Origin: an uncultured Bacilli bacterium
GTDB lineage: Bacteria > Bacillota_I > Bacilli_A > ML615J-28 > CAG-313
Assembly (NCBI GenBank): GCA_904501965.1
Contig: CAJGCS010000043.1
Location: forward strand, 1 to 8,594
Direction: 5' to 3'
DNA: 8,594 nt
Shown: in pieces, positions 1-5,534 of the stretch
How positions within the stretch are numbered: position 1 is the stretch's first letter
Layout of the letters: each line of letters starts with the position of its first letter
Position numbers and translations under genes: made by a program
Notes under the pieces: generated by a model
Told to the model about the DNA's origin: nothing
Databases searched by the model: none
What the model saw: only the letters and a program-made list of their open reading frames with translations

Positions 1-156
1 ATTTATACAAATAAAGCAGTAATAATAAAACCAATAAATGTTCATGGAGATATATATGGTGCAATTCTTGTTTTTAGCGATACATATATAACAGATGTCG
101 AAAAATCATTAGTCGAGTTTAGTAGTCTATTTATGAGTAGATATTTAGAAGCTTAA
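1..156 (+). CDS. spoVT: SpoVT-like transcriptional regulator, C-terminal fragment
   Basis: Frame 1 is open from the left edge to a TAA at 154-156 and gives 51 residues; the start is outside the window. The piece reads like the end of a GAF-type sensor domain: a beta strand (AVIIKPI), a GDIYGAILVFS turn-strand, then a closing helix (DVEKSLVEFSSLFMSRYLEA). This matches the end of SpoVT, an AbrB-type DNA-binding protein with a C-terminal GAF domain that tunes late forespore gene expression in spore-formers. The DNA-binding half is not visible, so another GAF-containing regulator is possible. No clear terminator lies between it and the aldolase promoter. Confidence 0.55.
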   Translation: MYTNKAVIIKPINVHGDIYGAILVFSDTYITDVEKSLVEFSSLFMSRYLEA

Positions 157-174
157 GATAAAAAGACATAAAAC

Positions 175-203
175 TTGTTAAAAAAAATAAAATATGGTAA
201 AAT
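175..203 (+). promoter_or_regulatory. Sigma-A-type promoter of the aldolase gene
   Basis: A -35 box TTGTTA (175-180), a 17-bp spacer and a -10 box TAAAAT (198-203). The -10 is preceded by TGG, giving an extended -10. It lies 40 bp ahead of the aldolase ATG, right after the upstream gene ends, which supports separate transcription. Confidence 0.65.
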
Positions 204-242
204 ATTTCCGGTAAAATAAAGAAAGTTTTGGAGGAATTAACT

Positions 243-1100
243 ATGTTAGTAAGTATGACAAATATGTTACAAAAAGCAAGAGCTGGAAAATATGCAGTTG
301 GTCAATTCAATATTAATAACCTTGAATGGACAAGAAAAATTTTAGAAACTGCACAAGAATTAAATGCACCAGTTATTTTAGGTGTATCTGAAGGCGCTGC
401 TAAATATATGGGTGGTTTTAATACAGTTGTTTTAATGGTGAAAGGTTTAATTCAAGATTTAAACATTACTGTTGATGTTGCAATCCACTTAGACCATGGT
501 CAATCATTTGAAAATTGTAAAAAAGCAATCGATGCTGGTTTTACATCAGTAATGATCGATGGTTCTCATCATCCAATTGATGAAAATATCAAAATGACTA
601 AAGAAGTTGTTGAATATGCACATGCACGTGGCTGTAGCGTAGAAGCAGAAGTTGGTACTGTTGGTGGTAACGAAGATGGTGTTATCGGTGGTATCAAATA
701 TGCTGATGAAGCTGAATGCGTTAGAATTTGCAAAGAAACTGGTATTGATGCACTTGCACCAGCACTAGGTTCTGTACATGGTCCTTATAAAGGTGAACCA
801 GTACTTGGCTTTAGCGAAATGGAATCAATTGGAAATGCTACACAAATGCCACTTGTATTACATGGTGGAACTGGTATTCCTGATGAAAAAATTCAAAGAG
901 CAATCGCTTGTGGAACTTGCAAAATCAACGTTAACACAGAATGCCAACTTGCATTTAACAAAATCTTAAGAGAATTCTTAGCAAATCCTGCAAATGAAGC
1001 AGTATATGACCCTCGTAAATTATTAGGTCCAGCTGCAAAAGGTATTACAGCTGCAGTTACTGAAAAAATGCATGTATTTGGTTGTGTAGGTAAAAACTAA
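243..1100 (+). CDS. fba: Class II fructose-bisphosphate aldolase
   Basis: Cytosolic zinc-dependent aldolase that cleaves fructose 1,6-bisphosphate into glyceraldehyde 3-phosphate and dihydroxyacetone phosphate in glycolysis. From the ATG at 243 it is 285 residues, the usual length for Bacillus-type FbaA. A TTG at 228 would add five residues but would overlap the GGAGG ribosome site at 230-234, so 243 is preferred. Visible motifs are HLDHG at 82-86 (catalytic Asp84, zinc ligand His85), the second class II signature EAEVGTVGG at 134-142, SVHG with zinc ligand His179, LHGGTG with zinc ligand His207, and the phosphate-binding NVNT at 229-232. All key residues are present and the gene looks intact. 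It has its own promoter and terminator and is therefore probably monocistronic. A tagatose-bisphosphate aldolase is the main alternative, but the length and motifs favour Fba. Confidence 0.95.
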   Translation: MLVSMTNMLQKARAGKYAVGQFNINNLEWTRKILETAQELNAPVILGVSEGAAKYMGGFNTVVLMVKGLIQDLNITVDVAIHLDHGQSFENCKKAIDAGFTSVMIDGSHHPIDENIKMTKEVVEYAHARGCSVEAEVGTVGGNEDGVIGGIKYADEAECVRICKETGIDALAPALGSVHGPYKGEPVLGFSEMESIGNATQMPLVLHGGTGIPDEKIQRAIACGTCKINVNTECQLAFNKILREFLANPANEAVYDPRKLLGPAAKGITAAVTEKMHVFGCVGKN

Positions 1101-1120
1101 TTTATAAAACATATGCAAAA

Positions 1121-1157
1121 TAAAAACAGATGAGTAAAATCATCTGTTTTTATTTAT
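1121..1157 (+). terminator. Intrinsic terminator after the aldolase gene
   Basis: A perfect 13-bp inverted repeat (1121-1133 pairs with 1140-1152) with a 6-nt loop GTAAAA. The core is ACAGATGA/TCATCTGT, and the right arm runs into a T-rich tract. It lies 20 bp past the aldolase stop. Confidence 0.85.
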
Positions 1158-1162
1158 ATATA

Positions 1163-1171
1163 TGTTATAAT
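1163..1171 (+). promoter_or_regulatory. Extended -10 promoter of the CBS gene
   Basis: TGTTATAAT gives an extended TGn plus a perfect TATAAT (1166-1171), 35 bp before the CBS gene ATG. Any -35 box would fall inside the right arm of the preceding terminator and is weak, so the extended -10 probably carries recognition. Confidence 0.55.
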
Positions 1172-1206
1172 ATTTAAAACGAAAAACTAATAAAAAATGA
1201 GGTTTT

Positions 1207-1614
1207 ATGAAAACAATATTTGATTTTTTAACCCCAAAAAGCAAAACATTTTATATTGAAGATAACACAACAATACGCCAAGTAATTGAAAAATTTGATG
1301 CACATAAATTTAGCATTGTTTCAATCATCGATGAAGAAGGTAAATTTATAACAACAATATCTGAAGGCGATATTTTGAGATTTATTAAAAATCATCATGA
1401 ATTTGATATATATATGGCCGAAAGTACAAGAATAAATAAAGTAGATTTATATCGTCCATATAAAGCACTTAATATATTTACAAGTTTAAACGATGTAATA
1501 AAACTTTCACTTGATCAAAACTTTATACCTGTTGTTGATGATAGAGGCATGTATATTGGCATAATTAAAAGAAAAGACATAATCGATTATTTATTTGAAG
1601 GTAAATATATATAA
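1207..1614 (+). CDS. Stand-alone CBS-domain pair protein
   Basis: A 135-residue soluble protein made almost entirely of two CBS domains. CBS1 spans about residues 7-62 (FSIVSIIDEEGKFI followed by SEGDILRFI). CBS2 spans about 75-131 (FIPVVDDRGMYIGII followed by KRKDIIDYL). Paired CBS domains form a Bateman module that usually binds adenine nucleotides such as AMP, ATP or S-adenosylmethionine and acts as a regulatory sensor. No catalytic or membrane domain is attached, so the partner is unknown. The ATG at 1207 follows a modest ATGAGG site at 1197-1202. It has its own -10 upstream and sits between the aldolase terminator and the first TM2-like gene. Its neighbours give no firm clue to its role. 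The domain call is firm; the ligand is not. Confidence 0.88.
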   Translation: MKTIFDFLTPKSKTFYIEDNTTIRQVIEKFDAHKFSIVSIIDEEGKFITTISEGDILRFIKNHHEFDIYMAESTRINKVDLYRPYKALNIFTSLNDVIKLSLDQNFIPVVDDRGMYIGIIKRKDIIDYLFEGKYI

Positions 1615-1631
1615 CAAAATAGAAAAATCGC

Positions 1632-1667
1632 ACTTTTATTGATTAAATAATAAAAGTTGAGTATAAT
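1632..1667 (+). promoter_or_regulatory. Promoter of the first TM2-like gene, with its -35 inside an inverted repeat
   Basis: A -35 TTGATT (1639-1644), a 17-bp spacer and a perfect -10 TATAAT (1662-1667). The -35 lies across the centre of a perfect 9-bp inverted repeat ACTTTTATT/AATAAAAGT (1632-1640 and 1649-1657, 8-nt spacer). The repeat is not followed by a T-tract, so it is a poor + strand terminator. It may be a weak transcript end for the CBS gene or an operator. Confidence 0.5.
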
Positions 1668-1702
1668 TAAAGAAGAATAAAAATTAGTAACAGGAGGTCT
1701 TT

Positions 1703-2356
1703 ATGACTAAAAAACGAAAACTTCTAGTTGCTCTAATGCAAGCTTTTCTTGGCGAGTATGGCGTCGATAAGTTTTTAGGAAAGAAAATACTTGAAGGAAT
1801 TTTAACAGTTTGCTGGACAGCTATTTTAATGTTATTAACTGCTTTATTTTTAACATTAAATATTTTAACAATTGTAGGTATATTACAAGAAAATGCAATA
1901 ATTACCATATTTACAGTTATTGTTTCTGCTATAATTCTTTTAAGAAGATTACTATACTTTATTATTGGCTTATGTAATTTACCAGGTTCAGATAAAGTAA
2001 AACAAAAGAAAATTAAAAAAGTTGCACAACTACCTACTGAAATTAGCAAAGGAAAAAAACTTGCTCTTGCATTAACACAAGCATTTGCAGGTATATATGG
2101 TGTAGATAGATTCTTATTAAAACAAGTTAAAAAAGGTGTTATTCAAATTGTTATAACAGCTATTTCAATGTTTGTAGTTATGTTATCAGTTGTATCATTC
2201 TTATTCTTAGATCCTATGAGTGCATTTATTGTTGTATATGTGGTTTATATGATTGCAGTTGGATATTTATCAGTAAGAGAACTCATTTTCTTCATAAGAG
2301 GTATGATTTTCCTTAAGAAGGATCCAGACGAAGTATTAGAATACTATAACAAGTAA
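1703..2356 (+). CDS. Tandem double TM2-like membrane protein
   Basis: A 217-residue integral membrane protein built from two copies of one module. Module 1 (about 1-95) has KLLVALMQAFLGEYGVDKF at 7-24, long hydrophobic stretches at about 33-60 and 64-92, then a basic linker (97-108). Module 2 (about 115-217) repeats the pattern: GKKLALALTQAFAGIYGVDRF at 117-137, hydrophobic 145-168 and 173-204, and a tail DPDEVLEYY at 207-215. The G-x-x-GVD-x-F core resembles the G-x-x-GxHRFYLG start of TM2 domains (Pfam TM2), but this version is longer and the family is not one I can name. An AGGAGGT site at 1692-1698 fixes the start. It heads the run of related genes extending to 5900 and has its own promoter and terminator. 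Function unknown. Confidence 0.8.
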   Translation: MTKKRKLLVALMQAFLGEYGVDKFLGKKILEGILTVCWTAILMLLTALFLTLNILTIVGILQENAIITIFTVIVSAIILLRRLLYFIIGLCNLPGSDKVKQKKIKKVAQLPTEISKGKKLALALTQAFAGIYGVDRFLLKQVKKGVIQIVITAISMFVVMLSVVSFLFLDPMSAFIVVYVVYMIAVGYLSVRELIFFIRGMIFLKKDPDEVLEYYNK

Positions 2357-2361
2357 AAAAT

Positions 2362-2396
2362 AAAAACTCTTCTTTTGAAGAGTTTTTTCTTTTTTT
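2362..2396 (+). terminator. Intrinsic terminator after the double TM2-like gene
   Basis: A perfect 11-bp stem (2362-2372 with 2377-2387) around a TTTT loop. The core is ACTCTTC/GAAGAGT, followed by a long T-rich run to 2396. It begins 5 bp after the stop codon. Confidence 0.88.
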
Positions 2397-2397
2397 A

Positions 2398-2426
2398 AAG
2401 ACAAAACAAAGATCTAATGATATAAT
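2398..2426 (+). promoter_or_regulatory. Promoter of the permease-ectodomain fusion gene
   Basis: A -35-like AAGACA (2398-2403), a 17-bp spacer and a -10 TATAAT (2421-2426) with the extended TGA directly before it. The same TGATA(T/C)AAT element recurs before 3963 and 4537. Confidence 0.6.
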
Positions 2427-2468
2427 ATCAGTAAGAATATATATAATTTAAAATCAAGGAGAAATAAT

Positions 2469-3890
2469 ATGAAAAATAAAATTAAACTTGGTTTAATGTA
2501 TGCGTTTTTTGGTGAACTTGGCGTGCATAACTTCATGGAAAAAGAAAAGAAAATAGGAATAATAAATATCATAATATCTCTTTTATATTTTTTTGCAGCT
2601 ATAGGGATACTACTACTAACTCTTTTAATTATAGGTTTATTTTCTTTTACCAAAATAAATAACTACAATACTTCATATATTAGTGTTCAAGAAGCTTATC
2701 TTGCGCCAAAACTATTTGAAAAAGGAACAGGATTTTGGGATGGTACAAAAAAATATGAAAATATTGTTTTAGATACTAAAACAGGACTACCTGCTGAATT
2801 TTATGCACCTGCAGTATCAGATCTTAAAATTACTGGTAAAGACTATATCGATAGTACACATACATATGGGGTTGGTGGATATGTTGTAGTTAAAAATACA
2901 ACAAATGAAGAAGCAACATTTTATTCATATCCTACAACATTTACATCAAATGGTAATTATACAGTTACAATAATTCCATACGCATTAGAAGGATATCAAG
3001 GAGGCGAACTTGCACAGTATGCAGTTTATCTTAAATATAGAAATACTTTTAATGGAATGATTGAATATATTTTATTAAAAGATTATTCAAAAGACTATTC
3101 AGAATATATTATTGATATTAGTTATGTGCTAAAATTACGTGGTTTAAACGAAGTCGATAACGCATCTATTGAATTTAAAATTTTGCCTAGTGTAAGTCAA
3201 GACTTTTCTTACGTAATGTTTAAACAAATTTTATTTAATGCAAATGGAAATGTTAATAATTACGAAAGATTAGTTAATGAAATTTCAATAGTTGATGCTA
3301 ATAAATCATTATTGCTTGGTAGAAATATAAATGGAGAAAAACCAAATGGTTATTGGAGTGGAACGGCAAATAAAACAATACATTCGGTAGAAGTAACAAA
3401 ATGTAGTTTTACATATGATACATATGAACGTCCTTACGGAAACACAACAAAAGAATATGCTTTTTCTGATCTTGAAGTCTTAAGAAAAAAAGGATATTGT
3501 GATTATGATATTTTAAGTGATGGAACATTAGATATTTCTTCATTTGAAGTTCTTAATGAAGAAAAATGTCCTATTTTAAAAATAAATGAAGTAACTTATT
3601 TTTTTATAACTGGACATAAGAGAGTAAAAATAGTTACATGCGAAGTTAATGGATATTTGTCATACACTCATGGAACCGATAATCCAGTGTATAGTCAACC
3701 TCCAAAATTTATATTAGGTACAGATCAAAGAGGATTTGATATTTTTACAGTATTACTTAATCAAATAATTGTAACATTAATAATAATATTAGTAATTCTT
3801 AATATTATATATATACTTTTAATATTAATCCGTAAAATTATTTACATTTGTAAAGGGTTTGGATACTTAATTAAGAAAAATAACGCATAA
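2469..3890 (+). CDS. TM2-like N-terminus fused to an OppC-like extracellular domain, permease core absent
   Basis: A 473-residue membrane protein not recognised as a whole. Residues 1-62 are the front half of the local TM2-like module (LGLMYAFFGELGVHNF at 7-22, then hydrophobic 31-60). Residues about 63-412 are a hydrophilic region with many possible N-x-S/T sites and Tyr-rich beta-like sequence. Residues 413-427 (KFILGTDQRGFDIFT) match the LGTD-x-x-G-x-D motif found just before the second membrane helix of OppC/DppC peptide-transporter permeases. One helix follows (429-454), then a basic tail. The roughly 200-residue permease core with its EAA loop is missing, so it should not form a channel. 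Predicted topology is both ends inside and the middle outside. An AAGGAG site at 2456-2461 supports the start. There is no internal stop, which argues against a fresh pseudogene. A substrate-sensing or decoy role is inference only. Confidence 0.65.
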   Translation: MKNKIKLGLMYAFFGELGVHNFMEKEKKIGIINIIISLLYFFAAIGILLLTLLIIGLFSFTKINNYNTSYISVQEAYLAPKLFEKGTGFWDGTKKYENIVLDTKTGLPAEFYAPAVSDLKITGKDYIDSTHTYGVGGYVVVKNTTNEEATFYSYPTTFTSNGNYTVTIIPYALEGYQGGELAQYAVYLKYRNTFNGMIEYILLKDYSKDYSEYIIDISYVLKLRGLNEVDNASIEFKILPSVSQDFSYVMFKQILFNANGNVNNYERLVNEISIVDANKSLLLGRNINGEKPNGYWSGTANKTIHSVEVTKCSFTYDTYERPYGNTTKEYAFSDLEVLRKKGYCDYDILSDGTLDISSFEVLNEEKCPILKINEVTYFFITGHKRVKIVTCEVNGYLSYTHGTDNPVYSQPPKFILGTDQRGFDIFTVLLNQIIVTLIIILVILNIIYILLILIRKIIYICKGFGYLIKKNNA

Positions 3891-3913
3891 CACACAAAAA
3901 GTTAAAAAATAGA

Positions 3914-3922
3914 TGATACAAT
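3914..3922 (+). promoter_or_regulatory. Extended -10 promoter of the first 100-residue TM2-like gene
   Basis: TGATACAAT: TGA plus a -10 TACAAT (3917-3922). There is no convincing -35. It aligns base for base with the TGATATAAT of the second copy at 4494-4502, differing at one position. No terminator precedes it, so readthrough from the fusion gene is also likely. Confidence 0.5.
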
Positions 3923-3939
3923 ATATATGAAAGATATTT

Positions 3940-3953
3940 AAAGGAGAAAGGAG
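3940..3953 (+). promoter_or_regulatory. Tandem ribosome binding sites
   Basis: AAAGGAG occurs twice back to back (3940-3946 and 3947-3953). The second lies 9 bp before the ATG at 3963 and is the better placed. The duplicate gene at 4537 has a single AGGAGG instead. Confidence 0.6.
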
Positions 3954-3962
3954 AAAACAAAA

Positions 3963-4265
3963 ATGAGTAAAGGGAAAAAAATCGCAGTAGCTTTAACACG
4001 TGCATTTGCAGGAAGTTATGGCGTTGATTTTTTTATTATGGGAAAAAATAGCTCTGGTGTATTAAATATAGTAATTACAGCAATCTTATATATTTTACCT
4101 CTTCCACTAGCACTACTTAATATTATTCCAGGTATTGGGCCAATTATTTATGGCATTTGTGATTTAATTATTAGTATTTATGTTTTTATAAGAACTCTTT
4201 GTTTCTTTGTTAGCGGATTAATGCTTCTTCGCAAAACTCCAGAAGAAATAGAAGCTCGTTATTAG
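3963..4265 (+). CDS. Single-module TM2-like membrane protein, paralogue A
   Basis: A 100-residue integral membrane protein and the cleanest form of the local module. It has a GKKIAVALTRAFAGSYGVD start (4-22), then FIMG at 24-27. Two long hydrophobic segments follow (33-55 and 61-90), separated by a PGIGP turn at 56-60. A charged tail KTPEEIEARY runs from 91 to 100. The GVD-x-FIMG core is TM2-like (compare G-x-HRFYLG in the Pfam family), but the second half is longer than a TM2 domain. It is 69% identical, without gaps, to the product of 4537-4839. No enzyme motif is visible. Both termini probably face the cytoplasm. Function unknown; an envelope-stress or partner-binding role would be a guess. 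Confidence 0.82.
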   Translation: MSKGKKIAVALTRAFAGSYGVDFFIMGKNSSGVLNIVITAILYILPLPLALLNIIPGIGPIIYGICDLIISIYVFIRTLCFFVSGLMLLRKTPEEIEARY

Positions 4266-4323
4266 AAAAATAAAAACACATCAAATTGGAACTAGTTTGA
4301 TTAAAACGGACTAAATAAAAAGG

Positions 4324-4377
4324 ACACATTAGATAAAGTAATCTGATATTGATTACTTGAAATCTAATGTGTTTTTT
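4324..4377 (+). terminator. Large two-tier terminator after paralogue A
   Basis: Outer stem of 11 bp, ACACATTAGAT/ATCTAATGTGT (4324-4334 with 4362-4372). Inner stem of 8 bp, AAGTAATC/GATTACTT (4336-4343 with 4351-4358), with a 7-nt loop. Six Ts follow (4372-4377). A smaller, imperfect hairpin (ATCAAA 4280-4285 with TTTGAT 4296-4301) lies upstream. The rest of 4266-4536 holds only this structure, AT-rich sequence and the promoter of the next gene. Confidence 0.82.
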
Positions 4378-4493
4378 ATAGTAAATATATATATAAAAAC
4401 TATAGTATTATTTAATTTAATGAAATAATATTTTAGTTTTAGGTACTAAAAAAAGAAAAATAACGCATAACACACAAAAACTAAAAAAATAGA

Positions 4494-4502
4494 TGATATA
4501 AT
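4494..4502 (+). promoter_or_regulatory. Extended -10 promoter of paralogue B
   Basis: TGATATAAT with a perfect -10 TATAAT (4497-4502). It is the duplicated counterpart of 3914-3922, with one base change toward consensus. No clear -35. Confidence 0.55.
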
Positions 4503-4536
4503 ATATATATAATTTATTTAGAGGAGGAAACAAAAA

Positions 4537-4839
4537 ATGAGTACTGGAAAGAAAATTGCAGTTGCATTAACACGTGCTTTTGCGGGACAATTAGGTGTTG
4601 ACTGTTTTATTATGGGTAGAATAGGATCTGGTATTTGGGCTATAATCACAACAATTATTTTAAGCATTTTACCTTATCCACTTATGTTACTTAATATTAT
4701 TCCAGGTATTGGAACAATTATTTTTGGTATTTGTGAAGCTATACTTGCGATTTGTATTTTCGTAAGACTTCTTGCTTTCTTTATTAGTGGATTATTACTT
4801 CTTGGAAAAACTCCAGAAGAAGTAGAAGCTCGTTATTAA
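4537..4839 (+). CDS. Single-module TM2-like membrane protein, paralogue B
   Basis: A 100-residue duplicate of the 3963-4265 product. The signature ends are kept (GKKIAVALTRAFAG at 4-17, GVD-x-FIMG at 20-27, PGIGT at 56-60, KTPEEVEARY at 91-100). Changes cluster in residues 28-50 and 60-80, within or next to the membrane segments. That pattern suggests the termini are constrained while the membrane helices drift or specialise. AGGAGG at 4522-4527 sits 9 bp before the ATG. It has its own extended -10 and a terminator at 4849-4878, so it can be made alone. Function unknown. Confidence 0.82.
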   Translation: MSTGKKIAVALTRAFAGQLGVDCFIMGRIGSGIWAIITTIILSILPYPLMLLNIIPGIGTIIFGICEAILAICIFVRLLAFFISGLLLLGKTPEEVEARY

Positions 4840-4848
4840 AAAATAAAG

Positions 4849-4878
4849 TCACATCAAGGTATCTTGATGTGATTTTTT
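4849..4878 (+). terminator. Intrinsic terminator after paralogue B
   Basis: A perfect 10-bp stem TCACATCAAG/CTTGATGTGA (4849-4858 with 4863-4872) around a GTAT loop, followed by TTTTTT. Confidence 0.9.
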
Positions 4879-4879
4879 C

Positions 4880-4908
4880 TTGAAGAATATATATGTTTAT
4901 GGTATATT
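4880..4908 (+). promoter_or_regulatory. Promoter of the nitroreductase gene
   Basis: A -35 TTGAAG (4880-4885), a 17-bp spacer and a -10 TATATT (4903-4908) preceded by TGG (extended). It starts right after the preceding terminator. Confidence 0.6.
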
Positions 4909-4926
4909 TATATTAGAGGTGATAAT

Positions 4927-5436
4927 ATGACATTAGAAGAAATCATGTTAAAAAGAAGAAGTGTAAGAAAATACTTAGATAAAGAAGTAGAAAAAGAAAA
5001 GATAGATAAATTATTACACTACGCAATGAGTGCTCCAAGTGCTGTGAACAGACAACCTTGGGAGTTTTATGTTGTAACAAATAAAGAAGTGCTTGCATCT
5101 ATTTGTAAAGCAGGGCATTTCACAAAACATTATAGCCCTTTGAAAATCATTGTTTGTGGAAACATGTCAAAGGCTCTTCCACTAGGCTTTAAAGAATACT
5201 GGGTACAAGATGCATCAGCAGCTATTGAAAACATTTTGCTTGGCGTTGTAGAAATGGATCTTGGAGCTTGTTGGGAAGGAGTATATCCTCAAAAAAATCT
5301 TGCAAAAAAGTTACAAGAAATACTTAAAATACCGGAAAAACATATTCCACTTGCAATTTTATCAATTGGTTATCCAAATGAATTTCCAACACCAAGAGAT
5401 CAGTATGATAAAAGTAAAATACACTATGTAGAATAG
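4927..5436 (+). CDS. Nitroreductase-family FMN oxidoreductase
   Basis: A 169-residue cytosolic flavoprotein of the nitroreductase superfamily. These are usually homodimers that use NAD(P)H to reduce nitro compounds, quinones or flavins. Visible family features are the N-terminal FMN phosphate-binding RRSVRKY at 10-16, SAPSAVNRQPWEF at 35-47, the helix DASAAIENILLG at 95-106, GACWEGVYP at 113-121, and the closing LSIGYP at 145-150. The length fits the short nitroreductase subgroup. The start is supported by AGAGGTGAT at 4914-4922. It has its own promoter and interrupts the run of TM2-like genes without sharing transcripts with them in any obvious way. The true substrate cannot be told from sequence. 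Confidence 0.9.
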   Translation: MTLEEIMLKRRSVRKYLDKEVEKEKIDKLLHYAMSAPSAVNRQPWEFYVVTNKEVLASICKAGHFTKHYSPLKIIVCGNMSKALPLGFKEYWVQDASAAIENILLGVVEMDLGACWEGVYPQKNLAKKLQEILKIPEKHIPLAILSIGYPNEFPTPRDQYDKSKIHYVE

Positions 5437-5480
5437 AGTAAAAAAATATTATTTAATCAACATTATTTTTTATATAAATA

Positions 5481-5489
5481 TGATATACT
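5481..5489 (+). promoter_or_regulatory. Extended -10 promoter of the 5535 operon
   Basis: TGATATACT: TGA plus a -10 TATACT (5484-5489), about 45 bp before the ATG at 5535. It resembles the TGATA(T/C)AAT elements of the other TM2-like genes. No clear -35 and no convincing terminator for the nitroreductase gene lie upstream. Confidence 0.45.
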
Positions 5490-5534
5490 TTTATCAACAA
5501 AAATCAAATATAAAATAGATAAAGAAGTGATAAA

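Larger units (their letters stand above)
3873..4265 (+). repeat. Segmental duplication, copy 1
   Basis: First copy of a unit repeated at 4453-4839. The left end, 3873-3900, is identical over 28 bases to 4453-4480 and contains the last five codons and stop of the 2469-3890 gene. Similarity continues to 3928 with three mismatches (promoter), then after a 6-base length difference into the 100-residue coding region, whose products are 69% identical. Confidence 0.85.
4453..4839 (+). repeat. Segmental duplication, copy 2
   Basis: Second copy of the unit at 3873-4265. Its left end keeps the codons AAG AAA AAT AAC GCA TAA, which are the end of the 2469-3890 gene but here lie in non-coding DNA. This gives the direction of copying: a block starting inside the 3' end of that gene was duplicated downstream. 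Confidence 0.85.

Noticed and set aside
228..242. TTG start adding five residues to the aldolase
   Set aside because: It overlaps the GGAGG ribosome site at 230-234; the ATG at 243 gives the standard 285-residue length.
778..969. 63-residue + strand open frame inside the aldolase gene
   Set aside because: It lies wholly within a strongly conserved gene in another frame and has no ribosome site or family motif.
1684..2049. 121-residue minus-strand open frame
   Set aside because: Antisense to the double TM2-like gene; its hydrophobic composition mirrors the real gene, and all credible genes are on the + strand.
2414..2653. 79-residue minus-strand open frame
   Set aside because: It overlaps the promoter and start of the fusion gene and shows no start signals or motifs.
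3873..4480. CRISPR-like or transposon terminal repeat reading of the 28-base match
   Set aside because: Only two copies exist, they are direct and not inverted, and they are followed by homologous genes; duplication explains them fully.
5437..5480. Possible terminator after the nitroreductase gene
   Set aside because: The AAAAAATATT and ATTATTTTTT stretches do not form a continuous stem, and no GC-containing hairpin is present.
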